Part shown: piece by piece, positions 13,752 through 20,041 of the stretch | Layout of the letters: each line of letters opens with the position of its first letter | How positions within the stretch are numbered: position 1 is the stretch's first letter | Source: Candidatus Nitrosotenuis sp. | GTDB lineage: Archaea; Thermoproteota; Nitrososphaeria; Nitrososphaerales; Nitrosopumilaceae | Direction of reading: 5' to 3' | Length of the DNA stretch: 25,212 bases | NCBI GenBank assembly: GCA_023252015.1 | Contig: JAHEXS010000004.1 | Span: forward strand, 1-25,212 | Notes under the pieces: generated by a model | Seen by the model: only the letters and a program-made list of their open reading frames with translations | Databases searched by the model: none | Told to the model about the DNA's origin: nothing | Program-made: the position numbers and the translations under genes

Positions 13752-14132
13752 ATGTCTACAATGAACGCACTAGTACTCGAAGACAATCCACGAATTACTG
13801 GACTCTATGAAAAAATTTTCTCATCAGTCGGTTTTGAAGTAGACTTTGTGTCTGACAAGTTTGCATGTATTGATAAATTTTTGAATCACTACAAAAACTA
13901 TGATTTTGTCATTCTTGAAAAATCTGCCAAATTTGATGAATCGGTCAATCTAGAAGATAAAATTTTGTCAATGAATCCACAACAAAAAATATTCTTTCTT
14001 TCCCCGTACATGTCTGCAAGAAATCCTGAATTTGACAATATCTGTGAGACGATGAATCTAATTGACAAGCCATTTGCGATGGTCAGCCTTCTTTCATACC
14101 TAGAGGTGAATTCGCCAGATATTTCACAATAG
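13752..14132 (+). CDS. Receiver-like domain with Glu at the phospho-acceptor site
   Basis: A 126-residue single-domain response-regulator fold. The acidic pair (E10 D11 in LVLEDNPRI), the Ser of beta-4 (S84 in FFLSPY) and the Lys of beta-5 (K106 in LIDKPF) are in place, but the position of the phosphorylated Asp holds E56 (DFVILEKSAKF). Glu there often mimics the phosphorylated state, so the protein may be permanently 'on' or phosphorylation-independent. No output domain is attached. It starts 3 bp after the PIN gene stop, so it may bind or steer that nuclease. The gap to the ABC permease is 31 bp with a TATA-like ATTTTAAG, so the operon probably ends here. Confidence 0.82.
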   Translation: MSTMNALVLEDNPRITGLYEKIFSSVGFEVDFVSDKFACIDKFLNHYKNYDFVILEKSAKFDESVNLEDKILSMNPQQKIFFLSPYMSARNPEFDNICETMNLIDKPFAMVSLLSYLEVNSPDISQ

Positions 14133-14163
14133 ACATTTTAAGCTAATTTTGTAAAATTGGTCA

Positions 14164-15216
14164 ATGGGACTCAGGCGGTATTTGGCAACTCGCGGAATTA
14201 TACTGTTTTGTGTTTTATTGACAACCCTTTTACTGACAATAATGCTTGTTGGTTCCAACATGGATATCATACTAAAGAAAGGAGTGTCAATTCAGATAAG
14301 ATCAGAAATTACAGAAAACAAATCGCTCATGAGTAGTTTCAAGGACACAAAGGAATTGGACCAGTTCATACAGAATCGCATTAATGACAGGATCAAAAAT
14401 CTTGGTCTTGACTCTCCGTGGTATTCGCCAAATAGAATTGCGCTTTCCATGTACAAGATTGTCACGCTTGATTTTGGTCATGCAACGTTTTTGTCAAGCG
14501 ATTCCGGATCCTCGTTGGTATCAGATATCATTTTGGAAAAGCTGCCAAGGACTGTTTTGTTGTTTACTACTGCAACCATAATCATATCTCTGATTGGCAT
14601 ATTTCTTGGAGCGCTTGCCGGAAGCAAGACGGGGTCAAAAATCGACAAGATAACATCGTCGTTTGCAGTTATCAGTGGAAGTTTTCCTGTATGGTGGATC
14701 GGAATGCTGATGATTTTTGTTTTTGCATTTACGCTCCATCTGTTTCCTGCAAGGGCAACGCCACTGATTCCCCCAAACGACCCAGGATACATACCGTCAC
14801 TACTCTACCACATGACACTTCCATTAATCACCATAGTCCTAATTGGGTTTGGAACGTGGGCATACTTGGTTCGTAATTTCATGATAAACGTAATGCAGGA
14901 AAACTTTGTCGCAGTCAAAAAGACAATTGGCATTTCAAAAAGAAAAATTGTCTTTCAAAGCGCGTTGAAAAATGTTGCGCCGCCAATAATCACAGTACTC
15001 GCATTGAGTCTTTCTGGCTCACTTGGCGGGGCAATCATCACAGAGGCAGTGTTTGATTGGCCAGGTATGGGTAGACTATACTTTGAGGCAATCAATGTAA
15101 TGGATTTGCCAGTAATCATAGGCGCAACATATGTTCTGACTGCATTTTTCCTAATTAGCATATTTGTCTCCGATTTGTTGTATGGATATTTGGATCCAAG
15201 GATAAAGACGATTTAA
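14164..15216 (+). CDS. ABC transporter permease, DppB/OppB type
   Basis: A 350-residue permease of the peptide/nickel uptake class. Helix 1 (about 10-28) is followed by an outside segment of about 95 residues and then five further helices with the binding-protein-dependent permease core, including the cytosolic EAA-like loop AVKKTIGISKRKIVFQSALK near residue 250, which docks on the ATPase. It pairs with the next gene as a heterodimeric channel. The DppB-specific segment ITEAVFDWPGMGRLYFEAI is present near the end. TAA is separated from the next ATG by one base, so translation is coupled. No ATPase or binding protein is in view. Peptide, nickel or another small ligand are all possible. Confidence 0.9.
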   Translation: MGLRRYLATRGIILFCVLLTTLLLTIMLVGSNMDIILKKGVSIQIRSEITENKSLMSSFKDTKELDQFIQNRINDRIKNLGLDSPWYSPNRIALSMYKIVTLDFGHATFLSSDSGSSLVSDIILEKLPRTVLLFTTATIIISLIGIFLGALAGSKTGSKIDKITSSFAVISGSFPVWWIGMLMIFVFAFTLHLFPARATPLIPPNDPGYIPSLLYHMTLPLITIVLIGFGTWAYLVRNFMINVMQENFVAVKKTIGISKRKIVFQSALKNVAPPIITVLALSLSGSLGGAIITEAVFDWPGMGRLYFEAINVMDLPVIIGATYVLTAFFLISIFVSDLLYGYLDPRIKTI

Positions 15217-15217
15217 C

Positions 15218-16576
15218 ATGGGATTATTCAGAAATGATCTTAGTGCAAGTATTCTAAAAAGCAGAGTTGGAATAAGCGGGGTTGGAATTTTACTGTGCCT
15301 TATTTTGGTATCTGCATTTACGGTAATCTTCATTCCACTTGATACATACAAGCAATGGAATAACCCAAGCAGTTGGACATTATTTCCAAGATCTGCACTC
15401 CCGTCATGGGTGAATGTTTTCCTTGTGAAGAAGATCCCAGAACATCAATTACTTGAAAACACTCAGACCGCAATACAGACGGGTCAAGATACAAGAAAAA
15501 TAATACAAAATTTTGAGACTAATTACTCCTTTGATTATTTTCCAAATGATTTCATATACCAGTATATGGTAGAATATCAAGGGACTCCGGTTTTGGAGTT
15601 TGATGTCACAAGGCCCGACGGAATAACTCTGCATTTATTGTCATATTCGTTGCCAGACTTGAAATCCAAGTCAGTGTTTGCAGATAAGGTTTTTTCAACA
15701 AACGAGTCCATACGAAAAAACATTTTGCTCGCATCGGACAAATTCGCCTTTCCAATTAACAACATGCCCATTGAGGAAGTGATTTTCTCAAAACTTAGCA
15801 TGCATGAAGTGCTAAAGGGAAAATACACGTTTGTAATAAAAATATCAACAACAGATACGCAGAGTGCTATACACGATTCAAAACTAATCATAGGTGGCAA
15901 GGTTTTTGGCTTGATTGGAACAGATGAACAGAGACGGGATTTAGCAATTGGGTTGTTGTGGGGTACGCCGCTTGCGTTGTTTATTGGAATAACAGTTTCA
16001 GTTGCATCGGTGCTATCAGGCCTGATTTACGGAGTTTTTGCAGGATATAGTGGGGGAAAAACAGACGAATCCATGATGCGGTTCAATGATATTATTTACG
16101 CATTACCCGCGCTTCCGTTTCTGATTATTTTGGCAGTTACAATAAGCAATAGCATATTTTTGATGATTGGTTTTCTTATGATTTTTGGTTGGGTTGGAAT
16201 TGCCAAAGTCTCAAGAAGTATGGCATTGCAAATTAAAAACAAACAGTTTGTTGAAGCATCCAAAACAATGGGCCAGAAGAGATCAAAGATAATCTTCAAG
16301 CACATCATACCTCAGATCATGCCATACGCGTTGGCAAGTATTGCAATATCAGTACCTGCCGCAATTACAACGGAAGCTGGGCTAAGCTTTTTGGGCCTTG
16401 GAGACCCAAGCTTCCCAACATGGGGACAAATACTTCATGATGCAAGCACGCACGGAGCTGTAACTAGAGGGTTGTGGTGGTGGGTAATACCTCCCGGAAT
16501 AATGATAACAATTACTGGACTTGCATTTGTTTTTGTTGGAAACTCGCTTAATAGTTCAGCTAGAATAAAAAGCTAA
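15218..16576 (+). CDS. ABC transporter permease, DppC/OppC type, with enlarged ectodomain
   Basis: A 452-residue partner permease, about 150 residues longer than typical DppC. Helix 1 (about 14-36) is followed by a soluble insert of about 190 residues (to about 228) outside the membrane, where the family normally has a short loop. The core then follows: LAIGLLWGTPLALFIGITVS, the EAA loop FVEASKTMGQKRSKIIFKHI (344-363), and the family C-terminus AGLSFLGLGDPSFPTWGQIL. The insert may take over substrate capture, which would fit the absence of a binding-protein gene. The stop codon overlaps that of the convergent 16573 gene (CTAA). Confidence 0.9.
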   Translation: MGLFRNDLSASILKSRVGISGVGILLCLILVSAFTVIFIPLDTYKQWNNPSSWTLFPRSALPSWVNVFLVKKIPEHQLLENTQTAIQTGQDTRKIIQNFETNYSFDYFPNDFIYQYMVEYQGTPVLEFDVTRPDGITLHLLSYSLPDLKSKSVFADKVFSTNESIRKNILLASDKFAFPINNMPIEEVIFSKLSMHEVLKGKYTFVIKISTTDTQSAIHDSKLIIGGKVFGLIGTDEQRRDLAIGLLWGTPLALFIGITVSVASVLSGLIYGVFAGYSGGKTDESMMRFNDIIYALPALPFLIILAVTISNSIFLMIGFLMIFGWVGIAKVSRSMALQIKNKQFVEASKTMGQKRSKIIFKHIIPQIMPYALASIAISVPAAITTEAGLSFLGLGDPSFPTWGQILHDASTHGAVTRGLWWWVIPPGIMITITGLAFVFVGNSLNSSARIKS

Positions 16577-16896
16577 GATTCCAAGGTAAAGTTTCTAATT
16601 ATGTTTACGGTTTGGTCGTTGAGTTTTAGCGTGTATGCTGCAGAATTTGGCTCGTTGTACTGAGCTAGTATTTCAGCGAATTTTGTCTTGTCCTTTCCGC
16701 GTTCATAAATTCCCCCCGTTTCCTTTATGCAGAGCGGAAATTTTTTCATGTTAAGGCCAGTCTTTAGTAGATACTCGACAAATTTTTTGTAGTGTTCAGT
16801 TTCATACCAGTCAATATTTTTTTCTTCACATACTGCAATCCACGTATCAATTGAATTTTGATAGATTGCCTTTTTCCTAAGATCCTCAAGTGTCAT
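16573..16896 (-). CDS. Small hypothetical protein (107 residues)
   Basis: Not recognised. A soluble, Lys/Glu-rich alpha/beta protein beginning MTLEDLRKKAIYQNSIDTWI, with two Cys (AVCEEKN and FPLCIKE) too far apart to suggest a zinc site. A stretch ERGKDKTKFAEILAQYNEPN leads into a beta-rich end (AAYTLKLNDQTVNIIRNFTL). It lies 7 bp downstream of the membrane zinc-ribbon gene and is surely co-transcribed with it. Its stop codon overlaps the DppC-type permease stop on the other strand. Confidence 0.65.
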   Translation of the reverse strand: MTLEDLRKKAIYQNSIDTWIAVCEEKNIDWYETEHYKKFVEYLLKTGLNMKKFPLCIKETGGIYERGKDKTKFAEILAQYNEPNSAAYTLKLNDQTVNIIRNFTLES

Positions 16897-16903
16897 GATA
16901 TGG

Positions 16904-17227
16904 TTAAAAGTCGGCGCGCTTCATTTTTGAGCCGCATCGAGGGCACATTGCACCCTTGAATCGGTGACTGCATGTGAGGCAGACATATTTTACACTCGTA
17001 CCCCCCTCAGAGTTGGAACCAAAGAACCCACCGCCGCCAGAATCGCCGCCATAGCCTTTGACTTTGCTCATGTATCGGCGCCTTATGAAAAGAGGTAGGA
17101 GTATGAAAATTGCAAGTGCAGCTGCCAATCCATATGGGAATGGCAATATCATCTGAAGTCCAATACTTACTGCAAGCGATGCAAACAGAAAGATCAGGTA
17201 ATTTCTATAGTTGTACAATACATACAA
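16904..17227 (-). CDS. Membrane-anchored zinc-ribbon protein
   Basis: A 107-residue protein: two membrane helices (about 9-27 and 32-48), a basic stop (RRRYMSKVK), a Gly/Ser-rich linker (60-77) and a C-terminal zinc ribbon with C83/C86 and C95/C98 (CLTC, CPRC). The ribbon should face the cytosol by the positive-inside rule. Such tethered ribbons may recruit nucleic acid or protein to the membrane; no role is known. The start is TTG 17227; an ATG at 17223 is out of frame. TATA-like elements lie upstream at 17241-17262. It leads a two-gene unit with the 107-residue hypothetical gene. Confidence 0.75.
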   Translation of the reverse strand: MYVLYNYRNYLIFLFASLAVSIGLQMILPFPYGLAAALAIFILLPLFIRRRYMSKVKGYGGDSGGGGFFGSNSEGGTSVKYVCLTCSHRFKGAMCPRCGSKMKRADF

Positions 17228-17240
17228 TCTTCGAAAAAAC

Positions 17241-17262
17241 CTTATAAAGCTTTATCTAAATT
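17241..17262 (-). promoter_or_regulatory. Promoter region of the zinc-ribbon operon
   Basis: Two TATA-like stretches on the minus strand, GCTTTATAAG (17241-17250) and TTTAGATAAAG (17250-17260), lie about 20-30 bp before TTG 17227. The second fits the usual distance better. Confidence 0.45.
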
Positions 17263-17307
17263 TTGTAAAAAACCTTAATGCCCACCGTTGAATTTGCTTA
17301 AAAACAG

Positions 17308-17335
17308 AAACTAAAACAGGTTACAATTTTAGTTT
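17308..17335 (-). terminator. Hairpin downstream of the JAMM gene
   Basis: AAACTAAAA and TTTTAGTTT form a perfect 9-bp stem around a 10-nt loop, 48 bp after the JAMM stop. Read on the minus strand, CTGTTTTT follows shortly after the stem, which would suit a transcript end. The stem is A/T-rich and weak, so this is tentative. The rest of 17263-17383 shows no gene. Confidence 0.35.
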
Positions 17336-17383
17336 GCTCGTAAATTCAGTTGAGAAATTTTCTAAGTATCGACGGAGATGATC

Positions 17384-17779
17384 CTAGTTTTCAAAAATTA
17401 TTTCAAGTGTGTTTCCGTTGCTATCCCAGGCAAAAATGTCCTCATTGCTCTCATATGGCGATTTGATTATTAGCGAAACTAGGCCAAAAAAGTTCTGCAT
17501 ATCAGTTACAGAAGGATCGGCAGGACCAGTTGGATGTGAATGAACTATTCCAACATAAGACAGGTCAAATGGCAAGAACGAGTGAGGAAAGCCAGCAAAG
17601 GTTTGACCCCCATACGAAAATGGTGGAATTACAAGACTATCAATTGTTATTATTCCTTTTTTTGATTTGCCTTTAAGGATCAGAATTCCTTCGTTTGGGT
17701 GCTTCATCTTACAGTATGACAAAATTCCGTCTTTAGGATCTTTTTTCAAGAGTACCTTTCGACGTGTTTCATCACCCAT
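17384..17779 (-). CDS. JAMM/MPN+ metalloprotease
   Basis: A 131-residue protein with a complete JAMM motif: E30 (NEGILIL), then HSHPTGPADPSVTD with H80, H82, S90 and D93, the zinc-binding and catalytic residues of deubiquitinase-type proteases. In archaea such enzymes remove ubiquitin-like modifiers (SAMP/Urm1-type) from proteins, or act in sulfur-carrier metabolism. No modifier or E1 gene is in the window. GGTGA at 17785-17789 before the ATG is one of the few Shine-Dalgarno-like sites here, as expected for an internal operon gene. It follows the coiled-coil gene by 21 bp, so the two are co-transcribed. Confidence 0.9.
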   Translation of the reverse strand: MGDETRRKVLLKKDPKDGILSYCKMKHPNEGILILKGKSKKGIITIDSLVIPPFSYGGQTFAGFPHSFLPFDLSYVGIVHSHPTGPADPSVTDMQNFFGLVSLIIKSPYESNEDIFAWDSNGNTLEIIFEN

Positions 17780-17800
17780 TTATTTCACCAAAAAATCCAG

Positions 17801-19084
17801 TCACACCAAAATAACATATTCGGTATTTGAAATACTTTGTAAATCATGACTTAATTCTGAGATTATCTTCATACGCTGGTTTGTTTCTTGAGTAAGATCT
17901 GATTCAAGTTTTTTAATTTTTGATTCGATATCATTTTTATCAGTTATTGCTTTTTGTAATTTTTGCTCAAGTTCATCAAGTGAATCAATATCAAAAATTC
18001 CAAGCCTACTCTGAAGATCTTGATCTTTTTTTATCAGTTTGCTCTTTTGCCCCAGAAAATAATCCAGTTTTTGAATCAAACCGTTGATTTGTTCTACTGA
18101 TTTGTCTGCTTCCTTTACAGATACTGCGCCAGACAGGGTTCCTTTCATGCAGGATTCCAGAATAACGATTATCGAGTCTTTATTTTGTGCAGTAATTGTC
18201 TTTGCAGGGTTTTGAATCAATTCTTCCATGAGAATTTTGAGCGGCTTTTCAAGCGAAGTCACATAGACATATTTGCCAAGGGGTCTTGATATTTTGGAGA
18301 ATTCTTCGTCTATTTCCTTGCCAAGTTTGTTTTCTTCTTTTTTGTTTTGCTCGATTTGATTTTTTATCTCAAGATATTCAGCATGCTGAGGACTGGATTT
18401 TAGCGAGTCAGTTTGGTTTTTGAGTACAGTTACAGAATCAGCAAACCCATCGCGTATTGTTTTTAGTTTTGGAATCTGCGCATTTTTGTCATTCATGGTT
18501 TGATTCACATCGATAATTTTGTTTATCTTTTCTTTAATCAGCGATTCATCAGACTCAAATTTTGTGTAATTATTGACCAGTCGCAATATGGATGCAGAGC
18601 TGGTGCTGATTTCTGCAAGGTGATCTTTTAGGTCCTGCGCATATTTTTTGGCAAATACATGAATCACTCTACTGTTCTTTCCAAGTACGTCGCCTATTTT
18701 TTTTAGGGCTTGAGATGTAAGCTCTGTTGCTCTTTTTACGTCATCAAATGTGTTTAATTGTGGAATTTGGATTTTTGCCTCTTTTAAGATGGTATTGATT
18801 ATTTCGGTTTTGCTTCTTGTCACGATTACCTTTAGCTGATTATCAATGTCGTCCACCTTGAGATTATCCTTGGACAGATGATCTATTATCTTTAGAATTG
18901 AATTCAACTCGGTCTGTATATTTGAAAATAACGGCTTTGTGTTATTGATTGTCTGTTTTTGTTTTGAGTTTTTCATATCAGACAATATAGCATCAATCTG
19001 ATCTAGCTTGATTTCCTTTGAGGACACGGTGGCAGATGCTTGCTCATCTTTTCCTGATTTCTTTTTACTCCAGCCAAAGACCAT
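17801..19084 (-). CDS. Coiled-coil protein, SbcC/SMC-arm-like
   Basis: A 427-residue protein that is helical almost throughout, with heptad-like segments at about 190-275 (KSSPQHAEYLEIKNQIEQNK) and 340-415 (LDELEQKLQKAITDKNDIES). A compact section near 270-325 (GKYVYVTSLEKPLKILMEEL) may be a hinge or globular part. There is no Walker A or other ATPase motif, so it is not itself an SMC or SbcC enzyme, though similar proteins are often labelled that way. A basic, polar N-terminus (MVFGWSKKKSGKDEQ) precedes the helices. ATG 19084 fits the TATA-like ATACATTTAAT about 25 bp upstream. It is the first gene of a pair with the JAMM protease. Confidence 0.75.
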   Translation of the reverse strand: MVFGWSKKKSGKDEQASATVSSKEIKLDQIDAILSDMKNSKQKQTINNTKPLFSNIQTELNSILKIIDHLSKDNLKVDDIDNQLKVIVTRSKTEIINTILKEAKIQIPQLNTFDDVKRATELTSQALKKIGDVLGKNSRVIHVFAKKYAQDLKDHLAEISTSSASILRLVNNYTKFESDESLIKEKINKIIDVNQTMNDKNAQIPKLKTIRDGFADSVTVLKNQTDSLKSSPQHAEYLEIKNQIEQNKKEENKLGKEIDEEFSKISRPLGKYVYVTSLEKPLKILMEELIQNPAKTITAQNKDSIIVILESCMKGTLSGAVSVKEADKSVEQINGLIQKLDYFLGQKSKLIKKDQDLQSRLGIFDIDSLDELEQKLQKAITDKNDIESKIKKLESDLTQETNQRMKIISELSHDLQSISNTEYVILV

Positions 19085-19148
19085 GCTAGTATTCCATTCC
19101 GATTAAATGTATACGTGTCGAAGGAACGGTTTAAAAGTTTAGCCAAAA

Positions 19149-19189
19149 GGCGAGAAAGCCCACATCCTTTAGAGTTGGGATGAATCGCC
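19149..19189 (+). mobile_element. Solitary hairpin resembling an IS200/IS605-family right end
   Basis: GGCGA (19149-19153) pairs with TCGCC (19185-19189). Inside lie GAAAG, an imperfect stem CCCA(C)AT.../...AGTTGGG with the loop CCTTTAG, and ATGAA. The whole arrangement (CGAGAAAGCCCACATCCTTT, then GGGATGAATCG) closely recalls the right-end hairpins of IS200/IS605 elements that also form the 3' scaffold of TnpB guide RNAs. No tnpA or tnpB is in the window. It sits between two divergent promoters; TTTAAAAG at 19131-19138 could transcribe it rightward. The family match is from memory, and mismatches in the inner stem suggest decay. Confidence 0.4.
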
Positions 19190-19191
19190 AG

Positions 19192-19201
19192 AAATTTAAA
19201 C
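19192..19201 (+). promoter_or_regulatory. TATA box of the SRPBCC gene
   Basis: AAATTTAAAC is centred about 25 bp before ATG 19222, which predicts a leaderless mRNA. It directly follows the hairpin at 19149-19189. Confidence 0.5.
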
Positions 19202-19221
19202 GGCACATCTCAACTTAACGT

Positions 19222-19701
19222 ATGAGCACCGCAATACTTGCCGAGGATGGAAATGGGCAGTATTGTGGAACAGTGCTGCAAGCCGTAACAATTGGCGCTT
19301 CAAAAAAGAATGTTTGGAAGGAAATAAGCAACATATTGGGCCTTCCAGACTGGGTTGTCGATATCAAAAAAGCCGAGTTTCTTTCAAAGACCAAGTACGG
19401 GATTGGTGGAGCACGAAGACTGTGGTTTGCTGACGGCAGCATAGTTGACGAATACATAACTGGCTGGCAAGATGAACAATACTTGTCATATATTGCTACA
19501 AAAGGACTTCCATTACGAGGATATCATGCAACGATATCTATTGCACCTAGGAAGAACGCATCATATGTTTTGTGGTCAACGTTTCTCATCAGCGAGAAAA
19601 CAGATAGAAAGCAGTTTGAAGAATTTTTGTCATTCATGGAGTCATTCTACTCAAATTCTCTCAAAAACCTCAAGACCCGAATAGAAAAACAACATAACTG
19701 A
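19222..19701 (+). CDS. SRPBCC (START-like) superfamily protein
   Basis: A 159-residue protein with the feel of the polyketide-cyclase/START fold: AVTIGASKKNVWKEISNILG (first strand and helices), LPDWVVDIKKAEFLSKTKYG, GGARRLWFADGSIVDEYITG, then beta strands ending SYVLWSTFLIS and a long C-terminal helix (FEEFLSFMESFYSNSLKNLK). These proteins bind lipids or other hydrophobic ligands in a deep cavity. No catalytic residue can be assigned. It is followed after 19 bp by a small membrane-protein gene on the same strand, which may be co-transcribed. Confidence 0.8.
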   Translation: MSTAILAEDGNGQYCGTVLQAVTIGASKKNVWKEISNILGLPDWVVDIKKAEFLSKTKYGIGGARRLWFADGSIVDEYITGWQDEQYLSYIATKGLPLRGYHATISIAPRKNASYVLWSTFLISEKTDRKQFEEFLSFMESFYSNSLKNLKTRIEKQHN

Positions 19702-19720
19702 GTTCATGTATTGATTTTTT

Positions 19721-20041
19721 GTGAGCGATACACGTCTTACAATGATTGGAATTGCACTTATTTTTGCAGGCTTTTTGATATTTGGTATCTTTGGCCAAAA
19801 ATACTATAGCGCAACAATTCAAGCTCAGGAATTTGAAGACTGTTACGATTTTTCTGATGATGGAAAGCAGACCAAAATAGATTGCAGCACAGTACTGCAG
19901 AATCAGATTTTATTTTTTGGTTTGATCACAAGTTTGATTGGACTAGGAATATTTTTCTTAATCAAAGGCGTGAGGGGCAAATGGGATCAGGATGTAAAGC
20001 CAGAAGATGCAGTAGGGCCTGGATCGTCGTTTCCAAGCTAA
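19721..20041 (+). CDS. Small two-helix membrane protein
   Basis: A 106-residue protein from GTG 19721. Helix 1 is about 7-25 (MIGIALIFAGFLIFGIFG) and helix 2 about 63-81 (ILFFGLITSLIGLGIFFL). Between them lies a polar loop of about 35 residues with two Cys (EDCYDFSDD and KIDCSTV), probably outside the cell and perhaps disulfide-bonded. The tail is charged, then Gly/Ser/Pro. The family is unknown. It follows the SRPBCC gene closely, and its stop codon overlaps that of the convergent deacetylase gene in CTAA. Confidence 0.65.
   Translation: MSDTRLTMIGIALIFAGFLIFGIFGQKYYSATIQAQEFEDCYDFSDDGKQTKIDCSTVLQNQILFFGLITSLIGLGIFFLIKGVRGKWDQDVKPEDAVGPGSSFPS

Noticed and set aside
13323..14132. Classic VapBC toxin-antitoxin pair
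   Set aside because: The partner gene is downstream and is a receiver fold, not a VapB-like DNA-binding antitoxin.
17801..19084. SbcC or SMC ATPase
   Set aside because: No Walker A, signature or Walker B motif; only the coiled-coil character matches.
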